The position numbers and the translations under genes are program-made. Source: Diploscapter coronatus (taxonomy: Eukaryota; Nematoda; Chromadorea; Rhabditida; Rhabditidae). Taken from it: a DNA stretch of 64,000 bases. Shown one piece after another: positions 23,101-34,335 of the stretch. Positions within the stretch are counted from its first letter, which is position 1. Each line of letters starts with the position of its first letter. The notes beneath the pieces are model-generated. The model worked only from the letters and a program-made list of their open reading frames with translations. It did not search any database and was not told the DNA's origin. The DNA is taken from positions 65,557,201 through 65,621,200 of the forward strand of contig OZ038422.1 in NCBI GenBank assembly GCA_964036155.1. The letters run 5' to 3'.

Positions 23101-25961
23101 CCGAATAATTAGAATAAATGGAATAAAAATCGTAGGATTATGCTATCTTCGGAAACTTATTCTGCGGCTCGGAAGTCTCGTGGCAAAATGAGCCGCGTTT
23201 GGAAGCCAAAAAAATGCGAGGGATCTGTCAAAAACGCCCGGAAACAGACGATTTTCGCCGGATTTCTCCCAGATTTCGGGGAATATTTGGAAGGAAAAGA
23301 AATATGCTCCCAGACAAGCCCCAAACCCTCGATGTAGCAATTATGGCCCGCTCGGGTGGACATCTGGATTTCTCCCTTTCATAGGCTATTTTTCTTTTCC
23401 ACTTGTATTTCTCACCTAGGAATAATCGAGATTCGAGATCCATTTTTTTCACAACAAATTGCTTCCTCGTTCCAATTTTCATATCGAACTCATGAAAGAG
23501 TATTTCCTTCTAGCAAAATGAAATGAATCAATTTTTACAAGGCATGAACTTTTATCCTAAAAAGCAGAAATTTATTTCTTACATTAGAAAATAAATAACC
23601 TTAGGAGGCTCGTAGAAAAAGACACCGGGACACCAGTTAGAAAAAGACACCGGCTTTTTTTCTTTTCTTCTCTTGCTTTCTCATACTATTTCTTAGAAAA
23701 CCCGATGTCTTTTTCTAACCGGTGTCCCGGTGTCTTTTTCTATGAGCCCCTTAGGAAGTTATTCTAAGAGAAAAACTAATTCGATCATTTTAGTGCGGTT
23801 CATGGACGTATCAATCAAACGTTGTCAACCATATCGTGCATCGGGAGGAAATCGCTCTCGAAGACTTTTACGATAATCAGGCATGTTTCAAAGAAACCAG
23901 AGAAACAAATAACAAGCGTCATTTTATTAAATTGAACTCTTACGCTCCTCAAAAAAGCACTAATAAAGCCTAAAAGCATCAGATAGAAAGATATTTGAAA
24001 CACATTATTTGACAATTTCAACAAATTAAAAAATAGAAGATTTTTAGGAATGGCTCCTCGAAGCCGCTCTTCTATCTAATGGCACCACAAGGAATCTGAC
24101 GCAAAACAATGAATCATACTCTATGATCCAAATGGAGCTGTGGCTCAGTCGGCAAAGCTTCTACTATGTCTTCAACCTCGTTTTTCCCACCACTCTGGTA
24201 AAAATAGGATTTTTTCTAAAAACAAGCTAGATTTTCCAGGTCTCTTTGGTAGCAGTCATCGGTTTTCATGCGCCGATCAACGCTACGGGAAGGAGGGAGA
24301 GCAAATTTCGATTAGGTTAGTTCGATAATTTTCTGAACCTATGAAATAGATCAAAAAATATCTAGGAAAAAAAATCTAAAATGTTCAGGAATCATGACCC
24401 TCCTCTCAATGTCCGTCATGCTTCTGATGCTAGTAGGTGAGATGAAGTTCGCCATGAAAGAAGTGCCAGGAAAACGGGGGTCTTTCAGTGATGTTCCTTT
24501 AATGGGCAAGTTTTCAAAATAAACTTCAAAGTTAAATTTGAATATTTCAGGCATCTACTACATGTGCCTGATATTCACAATCAGCATCGCAACGTGTAGC
24601 ACGTCAATATTCGTGCATTTGGAGAAATACGCGCTGCGGAACCCGTCTTGGGAGGTACATTTTATAAAATTCTGAAACGTCATATTTTCTAAAAATATAT
24701 CATTTGATTGTCAAAATCTTTTATAAAAATGCAAATATATCAAATTTTTTGCTTGCACTACATTTTTACTGATGAGAAAACATTGGCAGTTACTATATGA
24801 CAGAGAACGGAGGGCATTCCACTAAATGACGGAAGTCTTAACTATGAGGTGATGAAAGGTATTGGGGTTTAAAAAAAGACTGATGGAATGTTCCCTAGTT
24901 GAGCCCTCCGTCCTCCATCATATAGCTGTTGCCAAAAATAGTCAGTGAATGAGAGAAAAAACCTATTTCTATCTATCTCATTAGATTTTCTTCCAATTAT
25001 TGCAAAAAAGAAAAGGGTAAAACTATGCGCATTCAGAGCGTTCCTTGGTATTTACGATGGTTGGCCGCTAAGAAGCTCTTTTGTTGTTACGTGCCACCAG
25101 CCTTCCGGCTAGACAAAGACGTCGTCAGAAATAATAACGTTCAGGTATAATTTCAGCAAGGCATTCAATTTATCTAACAAATTCAGGCAATCTCATTAAG
25201 TTCGAGCCCAGATCGAACAGTGATGAAGAATTTGATACCGAAAGAAGTCAATTTCACGGAAGTCAATCAGGACGCGCCGCTACACGACGAAAGTGTGATT
25301 TTGGAAGGTGGCTCATAATTATGAAGATAAAATTTATCATTCGATGGAGATCATTTTTTATATGATCACTAAACGCAAAAAAAAAATTCCGACCGTGCTA
25401 CTCTCTATTGTTCCCCCCGAAATGATAGATTATAGAGATGGGTGGGTGGGGCGTATCCGCGAAAGGCACAATATGAAATACACGGTGCAGAGACGCAGAG
25501 ACCGGTAGGGCACAGTGGTTAATCTCGCGGGCATCCTTTCCCCTCCCCTCCCTTCTCTTTTTGCTATCAGTTGCGGGACAATAGAGAGCAGATATGCATA
25601 CAATTTTCTGAAGACAAGATACACTAAATTAACTTAAAAATTGGATAAATTTTACCGAATTCGTTTCCAATTGAGTTTGAGTTGAAGCTAGAGTTAAATT
25701 TTACTAGCTGGATAAAAATCTGACCCTGAGCAATATATTCAAGCATTTTCAGCAAACGGCAATGCTCCGAATCAAATGCAAGTGATAATCGGCCTGATCA
25801 GAGAAATCATATCCATGAAGCACCAGGCTTCGAATCATTTACACCTGCGAAGCTACTGGGAAAGGATAATCAGGCGGTTGGAGAATCTTTCACTCACATT
25901 CTATCTTTCACTCATCGTTATCAATTTATTCATGTTTCTATCTCCGGAAGTTTGGTATTAG
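14180..25961 (+). CDS. Cys-loop (nicotinic acetylcholine-type) receptor subunit
   Basis: Thirteen exons: 14180-14237, 18137-18269, 18428-18581, 19013-19167, 19486-19639, 23794-23880, 24048-24197, 24240-24315, 24389-24505, 24551-24654, 25037-25144, 25187-25307 and 25753-25961. They sum to 1626 nt, 541 aa. Features in order: signal peptide (MQYSSVLFAIPILFPSW), ligand-binding domain, Cys-loop with 13 residues between Cys201 and Cys215 (FPFDKQKC), GSWTY motif, M1 ending LVAVIGF, M2 starting LGIMTLLSMSVM after a Glu-containing cation-type M1-M2 linker, M3 IYYMCLIFTISIATCS, a cytosolic loop, and M4 FYLSLIVINLFMFL near the C-terminus. The vicinal Cys-Cys of alpha subunits is absent (NGTTRNLT there), so this is a non-alpha or orphan subunit. 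Introns after exons 6 and 9 use GC donors. Exon 1 is tied to exon 2 only by phase and signal-peptide logic across 3.9 kb. Intron 5 contains a whole antisense gene. Confidence 0.9.
14238..18136 (+). other. First intron of the receptor gene, 3.9 kb
   Basis: A long intron by the standard of this window. No coding exon could be joined in phase. Two GC-richer blocks, about 16555-16760 and 17640-17765, stand out and could be enhancers or an internal promoter. Open frames here (for example 16106-16465) lack protein-like composition. A missed first exon inside this stretch, with a different 5' end, cannot be excluded. Confidence 0.5.
20042..22989 (-). CDS. Secreted, probably GPI-anchored glycoprotein nested in receptor intron
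   Basis: Twelve minus-strand exons: 22779-22989, 22635-22739, 22445-22596, 22164-22243, 22011-22122, 21772-21854, 21595-21730, 21323-21459, 21202-21280, 20839-20976, 20419-20583 and 20042-20290. They sum to 1647 nt, 548 aa, with matching phases. I do not recognise the family. The N-terminus is a signal sequence (NYFFLVYFSTVPILIYGFGY). The middle reads like repeated beta-sandwich modules, for example RYTVTFLKPNRWYGIDYSIE and KCHTVCWSPIFRV, compatible with fibronectin-III folds. Sequons are frequent (NGSS, NMTD, NSTD, NCSK, NVTE, NESR). The chain ends in a hydrophobic segment (SIFSIFFNLAYFLVICLML) with no cytosolic tail, as in GPI-anchor signals. The introns after exons 4 and 10 have GC donors. 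The whole gene lies inside intron 5 of the receptor gene, on the other strand. Confidence 0.82.
23140..23360. other. GC-richer block upstream of the nested gene
   Basis: This block is clearly richer in G and C than its surroundings and lies just upstream of the nested minus-strand gene's start (22989). Nearly all frames are open across it, giving overlapping frames of 60-84 codons on both strands. That is what base composition alone can produce. A promoter or first-exon region for the nested gene is the simplest reading. Confidence 0.4.
23605..23755. mobile_element. Inverted-repeat MITE, about 150 bp
   Basis: Near-perfect arms of about 50 bp (ggctcgtagaaaaagacacc... and ...ggtgtctttttctatgagcc) surround a pyrimidine-rich centre. 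A palindromic CCTTAGG borders both ends and could be a target duplication. The arm sequence is recognisably related to the central part of the TTAA-flanked MITE at 4500-4870, so both belong to one wider family. It lies in intron 5 of the receptor gene. Confidence 0.8.
24784..24934. mobile_element. Inverted-repeat MITE, about 150 bp
   Basis: The ends ttggcagttactatatgaca... and ...tcatatagctgttgccaa are inverted copies over about 33 bp, including gacggagggc. It is non-coding and sits in the tenth intron of the receptor gene. It is unrelated at the ends to the other MITEs here. Confidence 0.75.
25395..25592. mobile_element. Inverted-repeat element with tRNA-like A box
   Basis: Short inverted ends (tactctctattgttccccc near 25399 and gcgggacaatagagagcag near 25574) enclose a GC-rich core. 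The core includes gggcacagtggttaat, which resembles a tRNA A box. No B box was found downstream, so it is not a tRNA gene. It lies in the twelfth intron of the receptor gene. Confidence 0.45.
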
Positions 25962-27363
25962 TATTGCATGTTTAGTCAGCTTTCTTTCATGAAATCATAT
26001 GACATTCAAGACTTTCAGGGTTATTATAAAACTGTTCTAGTCATCATTATTTTATAAAATCGCATACTTTAGAAAACTTGCATTATGGATGGGTTCAATT
26101 AGTTTTCAATTTTATACTGTGATATTGCACATATGATAATTTCTTATAAAAATAAATATGTTAAAATAACAAATGTTGTAAATCAAATACCTTAGTGCTT
26201 TCAGTCACTATAACGGCTCCATATGCAGTGGCTTCGTCGGGATTTATATCGAAATGCAAGGTTGGAGTGAGTAAACTTATCTGTCAAACCATACCTAATT
26301 TCCGGAATTTTTATCGAATCGCCAACAAGAATCTAAACTCATTGTTAAAAATCAACAAGTTGTGAAACTTAATTTCTAATACATTTCAATTAGATCGCTG
26401 CACAATTCATAAAACTTCTTTTTTGCTAAGTTAGCATTTAGTTTGAGGTCATCATTAATATTCAACCGAAAGTCGATTTATTTCTCTAAACGGTAATAAA
26501 TGTCTTACGTGAATATTCTTTTCTTGTTGAACAAACTGATCAAGTCGATTGCCTATAGCTTTTATTGACTATTATCGCGTAATTTCCAAACTAATGAGAA
26601 CATTAATAACATATTTCGAAGTCAACTCACAGAATATTCTAGAAAAAATCATTTGTTTCTTCACATCAAAGGTATCAAATTCCAACGATTTATTTACATT
26701 TAATTGGCACAATGAAAATTAATAATAATAATAATAATAACAGATTTAGAAGGTTTAGAACGAGGCAACTATCAAATAAGGCCATGTAAAAATCTAACTT
26801 CTAATTTTCAAAGAAAATATCATGAAATTGGAGCATGGACATCGAGAAAGACATGAAGTACAAATATCAATGTTGTTCTTAATAGGTTTATCGTGGAAAG
26901 ATAAGAATTTATTTTTGACGAAGGTCGATTCTTGAAATTACGCTGTAAATTCTTCTTTCATCTGATAATTATTATAAGCATGGGGAGATCTGATGATTTG
27001 AGATAGACCGACATATCTCTAATCTCTAAGTAAGGCATTTAAATTCAGGATAAATTAAAATTTAGTCGCTAAATAATCAAAGAGGTCCTATGTTTATTCG
27101 AATCAATGATGAAAATATGTGGGGAAAATGATGAAATGTGAATGATTTGTGAATTTCTTGATACAAGAAGTTAATAATTTTGAAAGAATCGAATAATATC
27201 GATTTTTCCCGAATTAAAATCTGACTCTTTCAAATTTAAAAATGAGTAAGAAAGGAATTCCTGAAAGACTCGTAACTTCATAATTGTTTCACCTTTTAAA
27301 CTTTGTGCTAAAAAGTTACAAGATTTTCAGATATTCTTAGAATGTCGCATAGTTCTAGTCTTT
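25962..27363. other. Intergenic between convergent genes
   Basis: This lies between the 3' ends of the receptor gene (plus) and the 14-3-3-like gene (minus), so it should hold both 3' UTRs. It contains an (AAT)n microsatellite at about 26718-26741. No exon chain was found; the sequence is strongly AT-rich. Confidence 0.55.
26718..26741. repeat. (AAT)n microsatellite
   Basis: About seven uninterrupted AAT/TAA units within non-coding DNA. Confidence 0.85.
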
Positions 27364-30300
27364 TCACGCATTTTGTACGCCATCATTGAACCTGACTGAG
27401 AGTTTGGGCGAACTTGGCTTCGAATTGACCGACGTCTTCCTGCCATCCGGTGTTTGGATGTAGATTTGCGGGATTCCGAGGGCCCTGCCTGATTTGTCAA
27501 ATTCCAAGTCCGGCTGTCGTACGGTTAATGCGACACGCTCACGTTGGCCCTTGTTACTGCTTTGACGTCGGACGATGTGGGAGCGGCTTTCCTTCTGAAT
27601 TGTTTTTGAGGTTTTATTTAAAATATGCAGAGATAAAAAGTTTTAAGTTATAAGAAGAAAAGTTCCAACTAATTTTGACTTGCATTTTTAAAGTGAATCT
27701 TGAAAACTGAATAAAGAGTAATAGTTACCAAGGAGTGTTGCCTCGCTAGAGATAGATTCTCCATAGATTTGCCGACTTCGATGATTTCATTGGGGAGAGA
27801 CTGTTTCCTTTGGTTTGCAGTTGAAGTCGAAGGACCTGCTGCATCGTCGGAGTCGTCTTTTTCTTCGCAGAAGGACCTAAAATATAATTATTACATTTTG
27901 AATTACTTGTAGAGGTAGATATTCCGAATTTTTTAACCTAGGTTTTAGTCTTAGCCACGTGCTATCTTCTCTCTAGAATATCTATGCAGATTTTTAGATC
28001 GAATAATAACTTGTTTATGTTTGTAAAAAATTCTCCTACTTTCTAGAAGGCGAATAATCAGCCCGACTTCTGGACTTGAACGAGTTCCTGATCGATCCGG
28101 AAGATCGTCGTCGTCGAGAGTAAAATTGATCGATTACGTAGTTTTCCAGTCGGGTGATCTGAAATTTTATCTCAATTTTATAAAATTGTCGTTGGTTTAC
28201 CTTATCAATAGATTTGGCGAACTCAACTTCATCCAGGACTTTGAAGTCGAAATTCGTGGCGTCGGCAAGTAGGTCACGGAATAGTAGGATTGTGCTGTCA
28301 TTCTGAAAAAGAAGATAGAAACTAAATGCAGACTAGTTTTAAGATATTTTATAGTTAAGAGATGCCAAATTTTATAGATATAACTTCACTAGATTTTTGA
28401 GTAATTAATACAAATTTGAGGTGAAATGGTTCGAAATGAGAATGAAAAGCCTATAGTTTTCGAAAAAAGCAACTGGAATAAATTTTACCTGACAGGATGA
28501 GGTAAACGAGGAGAACCTCGTGCAGAGCATGGCCATATCGTAGAAGACCCTCAACCGACTGGGATGAATCGGTCTTCGCCAAATTCGACGGCCCATCAGG
28601 AAAATCTCCGCGTATTCCTGCTTCACGTCCTCCCAGATCTTAGCTTTCTCTTCTGGATCATAAAGGATCGGAGCAAGACGGTAGTAGCAAGCGTAGATAG
28701 CGGATTCATACCTGAAAATGGTCTTTTCAGTTGTTTTATCTTATCTTCATCGTGGACAATAAATGATCATTTTATTTTAGAGATCCATAGGATTTTCACA
28801 ATTATTAAGAACCTGTTGCTTTGTTTTAAATTTCGTAAAACTTTCAACAACCACTGACTCATTGATGGTGCAAGTTGTACTTCATTGCGTAAAATTAGAA
28901 GTCAATCTGTCCGGAAATTGCTCAATATTTCACAAACCCTCCTTTGAACAAGTGACCACTTCGTACTACGATGCATCATCATCGTAAATCAAGCCGATGG
29001 CTGTAATCATTTGAAGAACATCTTAGACTCATTAGAGCATGACGTCATAATCTTTGCGATTTTTAGAGCACTTCTGACCAGAGAGCCAAGTTTTCAAGGC
29101 TACTATCCATCAAAGACGATGTCGTCGAGCAAGAGTTATTTTTTATTTTACGTCATAAACCTTGAGATTTCCTATGAGCGTCAGATGATACTGATATCTA
29201 ATCATATCGAGTATTTGACAGGATCAGTGACTTCGAAAGTAATAATTCAGCAGATTATTGAGTTGAGTAGGAGCTATTTTTATCTGGTGCGTTGGTTTTC
29301 ATCATGACTAATAAAACTAAAGATCAATCAACTTCAGATCTTTCATTATTGTAATCGTACTACGCTCATCATAAACTCCATCAAATCAAAATCAACGCTG
29401 ACAAATTGTATGACTCTGTGTCTATCACGTCATCAATGCCTAAGGATAGGATGATCGACCGAGACATAAGCTCCAAAAACCACCTGCTGTTCATTGTTGT
29501 TTATGTTTTTCCGTAAACAATAACTGTTATCCTACGTAGTTAGTCATGCTCGTTTACGTTCAAGTTTGCTCAGATTATTCTTGAAACAACGAAAATAATG
29601 AGTGACTCAGAATTTCTTAAAAACTCCTTATTTTCTGGCCTTTGGCTATTCCCTTGAGGTAGGTGATTAGAAGAAATAGTTAATGAGGCAATAATGAAGA
29701 TGAAAAGAGAAAAGGTATAAAAATTGGGAAAATAGAGAGGAGGATAGTGAAGTTAGAGAAAGACATATCCCGGGTCATTCGGCCTATGACGTCAATGCTA
29801 GAGTTTTATTGATGGATTGTAGAAAGGCTCTGAACTTCACTCTGATAGGCCAAAGTTTGAAACGTTGAAATTCAGTTGAATCATTGGAGAAGCTTCATGA
29901 ACTTTCAAAAGTATTTAAGAATCGTAAATCGCATTCATCATTTCAGTGCTGATAATTTTTCTGTCAAACGACGGCTAAGAATAGCATCTTTGAAATTGAA
30001 ATAAGCGGACACTTTAAGACTATCGGATTTTGAAGATCATGTGATACAAAGACTTGAATTTAGAGCATGAGATATGAGTTCAAACTACCCAACTTATTCA
30101 AATCAATATCTCAAGAAAAGCTTGATGGAGATTCAGTATGATTAACATAATTTTGCAAGATTTAAAATTTTGTAGCATTTAATTTTAGCTCGAAGTTTTC
30201 AGGTATAATTTTTGCAGGCTTCTTTCAAAGTTGACAATTTTTAAGGATACGACTATTTTCATCGAACAGCTGCTAAAAAAGACCTACAACTGCTGCAAAG

Positions 30301-31835
30301 TAGCTCTAAATCTTGAGCAAAACGACCCATTTCCATTTTTCTGCCAGTCAATCAGAGCTTATAAAAACGGTTCTCCCATTCTACGATGAAGCATAGCGAT
30401 AGAAAGCGGGCTGAGGTATTTTTCCACTCAATACTTTGTCAATCAAATGATTTTCGATTCGCCCCTCCAAAAGCCTCTCCTATACAACGAATCACATGTT
30501 TTTATCGGTGCATTCGATCAGAAAAGCAGAATTCCACCCACAAAGCTACAAACGATGAGATGAAGATTTTGGCAAGAAGAATAACAGAAGGTGAGATCGA
30601 TATGTTTGAAAGACTAGCGGGAAATTGCATCACGATGTGAACATTTAGGAAATCCTTTGATAAATGAAAAACATCAATAATCAACTATTTACGTCAAGAT
30701 TCGGTAATTGCATCATCAAATGAATCAGTGATTGTTGAAATAATTTTTTAAAGAATCCCACTTACCAAGCCAGGTAGCAATATTTCTTGTTGATTTCATG
30801 TAGTCGATCGAGCCATTCGTAGCATAATTCCCTTCTTTCTTCTGGAGAGCCGCTTTCAGGATCGGAATACTGGAATCGAAACAAATCGTTAGCGTTCCAA
30901 TCTGAAAATTTTCGACTTCTTAAAAATTCTAAAATATCTCCAACCTTCTCCCTTCTTCCGTAATCGTTCCAGCTCGTTTGTTGGTTTGCGATTTAATTTC
31001 GAAGCGACTCGTCGAATGGGTCGATCTAAATGACATTTTTCCAAGTTTTAGACGTTTTTATTCAATTATCAGAAATTTTGCGAACATAATAAAATTTTTA
31101 GAGAATTTCTTAGATTTCCATAATCTGATAAAGAAATTTTTTCAGCAATATCGTATTAATAAAGTTTTTAGAAGATTTTTTGGTTATATAAAAAGTTACA
31201 AATAGTCGAATTCCAAAACCGCTATTTCCCCATTCATTACCCTGAAAATTGAAACACACCAAAGTCATTATTTTACCTGGCAAAGGCTGCAATTTGGCTT
31301 GGCTTTTCCTTCGCTCATTATCGACTTTTGTCTCGAGATTCAAGTATCTTCTCAACCTAAATTGACCAATTATCACTTAATTACCCTAATTAACCCACTT
31401 AATTAGACATTTTTTGTAATTCTTCAGACAGGCTGCGATGAGGATCGTTTTCGCTGATTTCCAGCGACGTTTCACAATGCCTTTCTTTAGCTTCATTTCC
31501 TGAAATAATATCTATTTTATCTCAGAAAATCGCGATTCAAAAGAATCATCTTAAAACCGCGTAATATTGCTTCTAATGACTGGAAAAAAGATTTTGGAAG
31601 GAATAGACCAACGAAACGATATTACAAGGCTTTCAAATTACAAAAAAAAAAAAAACCTCACCTCCTTATCCATTAGACTATCGTCACCTTCTGTTGAATA
31701 GAGATCGTGGTAGAGCCGTTGAAGTGACACATTCACTTTATCGGCGGGCGATTTTTCTTCCGAATCGATAAATTTTCGATTTGAATTATCGCCTAGCGGG
31801 CTTGTGAAGAATAGTTCGCTCAGTCTGAAGAGCAT
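27364..31835 (-). CDS. Divergent, extended 14-3-3-like protein
   Basis: Ten minus-strand exons: 31662-31835, 31399-31499, 31277-31356, 30945-31025, 30766-30901, 28489-28711, 28201-28302, 28040-28158, 27729-27876 and 27364-27594. They sum to 1395 nt, 464 aa, with consistent phases. Residues about 170-300 resemble the second half of 14-3-3 proteins: a YYRYLAE-like helix (YCYLAWYESAIYACYYRLA), then QEYAEIFLMGRRIWRRPIHPSRL matching the family's QEAF...PTHPIRL, and NDSTILLFRDLLAD matching the KDSTLIMQLLRDNL helix. The N-terminal half is barely recognisable, and I could not find the phosphopeptide-binding Arg-Arg-Tyr triad. A basic, Ser-rich C-terminal extension of about 150 residues (RRRRSSGSIRN, RKQSLPNE, RQHSL) is absent from ordinary 14-3-3 proteins of about 245 residues. 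It offers RxxS phosphorylation-type motifs. It may be a degenerate scaffold that has lost normal ligand binding. A 2-kb intron separates exons 5 and 6. Confidence 0.75.
28712..30765 (-). other. Fifth intron of the 14-3-3-like gene, 2 kb
   Basis: Plus-strand open frames at 29011-29307 (98 codons) and 30386-30640 (84 codons; a TATAAAA lies just upstream at about 30360) have no recognisable product and no supporting splice chain. They are not called as genes. No transposon ends were recognised. Confidence 0.45.
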
Positions 31836-34335
31836 GGTTTTCGGATTATAGAACGGAATACGCGATTTAGCGATGGAGCAGAAAGTACGTAGTTTGGCAA
31901 AAATAGAACACGATTCCAGTGAATTAGCTCTAGAGCAGGAAATAGTTTTCCGGGTTAAAAATTAGGAACAATTTCAGTGAATGCCGATAGACACTCACGA
32001 GCGCTGATTTTCAAGGCGCGGTTCAATTTCAGCCTTCCGCCGGCAGTGTCAAGGGTTTTTATTTACAAAACCTCGAAACGCCGCTCAGCGCCATATGTCA
32101 TATAGGCTTTAGGCACAATGAAGAAAGGAGGAGTTAGGGGGAGGGGGACGGATGGCTTCAAAAGACGACGAAAAATAGAGAAGTCAGGGGTTAGGTAAGA
32201 TGAGAAGTACGGGGTTAAGTTAAGTTATAAGGGGGAGAAAATAGGGAAAGTACAAGTCAAATGATGATGGCCTAAGTGCGTAAGCGACAGACACGAGACT
32301 CGCAGCCAAAAGTGAGGGAGGGCTGACGTTTCAGAAATCCCGATAAGTGATAAATAGATGTCGAATCGAGGTTGTTGCGACAATGTCAAATCATATCACT
32401 TTTATGGGTCAGTAGTATTCGTCTGAAGCCTATGCTTTGTGCATTGGTTCTAATCGAAGATCAAGGTGTTGGCACCACGAAGTAACACAAAAAGTGTATC
32501 ATTTGATAACTTTTGGGATTTCAAAAATCACCAAATTTAACTTCACTGATATTCTGATTATCTCTGATCAATATATTGAGGAAGGAAGGCATTCTTGAGT
32601 TTCAAGAACTAATTTATCGACACATTGCCTGAACAATGATGGTTGTTCACAGCAGATAATTTATGATCCAAATTACGTTAGAAGTGATATCTAATTTCAA
32701 ACTCTCTTCAAATTAAATGTTTCTTCTCTCGTAGTGAATTTTACCTAGAATGTGATCACCCACCTCCATACTACAATTTTAAGCACATAACAATAGCTGA
32801 TTGACGAAAGAGCGCAATTGGATACTCGAAGGATACCTGTCAAATGGGTTGAAACGCGCCCAAATCCAATAAAGAAGCAAAAGAAATGTCAACTTTGAAA
32901 TTTTCGAATTGTCAACGCGAGAATGCGAAACTTCGAAAAAGTGCGTTCAAAACTGTCAACAATTTGTGATAAGAGCAAAGAATTTTGTGGAGTTTTTTGT
33001 AGAAAAGTTCAAAAACATCAAAATATCATAGACAAAACGAACAAGATGCATTTTCTATAAACTGTAAAAGAATAAACCATATTTCGATCAAATTATGACA
33101 CAATAGATATTATATGTTTCAGAGTTTCCTGAATATCAGTGAATTTTTAGATTAAGTGCAGAGTCGATGCAAACCAATAACCCACTAATAAGAGCCGCAT
33201 TCTACAATAAAATAATGGAAAGGTGAAACATTTCAAAAAGTAATAACCGAAAATCCGTGTTTCGAAATCTCTTCCTTCCGGAATGAGTAAAGCACAGATC
33301 AATCAGACGCCAGACCCATTGGTTCTGGGCCGAGAGATGGATATTATAAAGATCTTTCGGTATTTGAAAGACAAGTGAAGCAGATGTCTATCTATCTATA
33401 ATCCCTCTTATTTTCCCCTTATCTCTATTCATAATTATCAATCTTTCCCATCTCGCAATTTCCTGTGATGTTTCTCTGATTTCAATACCTCTAATCTTCC
33501 CTCATTTTGTGCCTGGAGGCAAGAAACGTGTCTGCTTCGAATTACAGCAAAATGGCTGGTTAGAAAATAGGAAATATCGCTAAAAATTAGGAGAGCAAAA
33601 GATAAAAACAGAAAAATAGTGCTAGAAATTGGAGAAATAGCGTTTGAAATTGAGATTGAGAAAGATAAAAGTAGAAAAATAGTGTGAGGAAGAGAAAAAG
33701 ATAAGCCGAAGATATAATTTGATGAGATTCTAGGAGTCGGGAGCAACTGACTTATGATATTTTCGTCGTCCCTTTTTCTCAATTATCTCACTTTCAAGTG
33801 ATATTTTGTCATTTTTTGTGCCTCTAAATTAAAAATCATAACGGGGAAATAACTTTTCGTATACATATTGGCTTGTCGTTTGAAGGTAGGTTTTGGTTGA
33901 TGGAAGGTGAAGGTAGAGTCAGAATCAGTAAGGTTGATATGAGATTGAGATTTGTGCTCGACTATATGAAAAATGGAGCTGGATTTAGATTTGTAAAATA
34001 AATATTTCCTATTTATAAAAATGTAAACTTCTAAACTCTATTAAGCTCGATAATAGTTGAAAGAAAGTTATGACAGATTTTTTAACAGAAATTTCTTTCC
34101 GATTTTTTCACGATCCATTTTTTCCAGATCTATCGTTCACAACTGCATTGATGGGACATTATGAATATGGAATGAAAAATGCAAGTTGGAGAAAATGAAA
34201 CATGGAGCAATGAAATAGAAAAATGAATGAATGAAAACGCGACAAAGATATTCATTGAATAATGAACTACGTCTTCATAAAGACACAGAATGTTTATCGG
34301 AACTGCAAAAGGCACAATAAGTGACAAAACTGAAA
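31836..34335. other. Intergenic, no gene seen
   Basis: This includes the presumed promoter of the 14-3-3-like gene (GC-richer sequence at about 31990-32110). A purine-rich stretch at about 33590-33710 contains a short diverged tandem repeat (gagaaagataaaa...gaaaaatagtg, twice). The 114-codon minus frame across it reflects this composition and is not called. Confidence 0.5.

Noticed and set aside
23140..23482. Six overlapping open frames on both strands
   Set aside because: Openness in nearly all frames comes from local GC-rich composition; none has splice or family support.
24130..24165. tRNA-like sequence (gtggctcagtcggcaaagc)
   Set aside because: Codes for the conserved pre-M1 region of the receptor (ELWLSRQS); no cloverleaf possible around it.
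24424..24490. Extra 52-bp intron in the receptor M2-M3 linker (gtgaga...tttcag)
   Set aside because: Removing it breaks the frame before the conserved VPLMG-IYY of M3; the region is open if retained.
33438..33782. 114-codon minus frame with hydrophobic runs
   Set aside because: Reflects a GA-rich tract with an internal short tandem repeat; no gene-like features.
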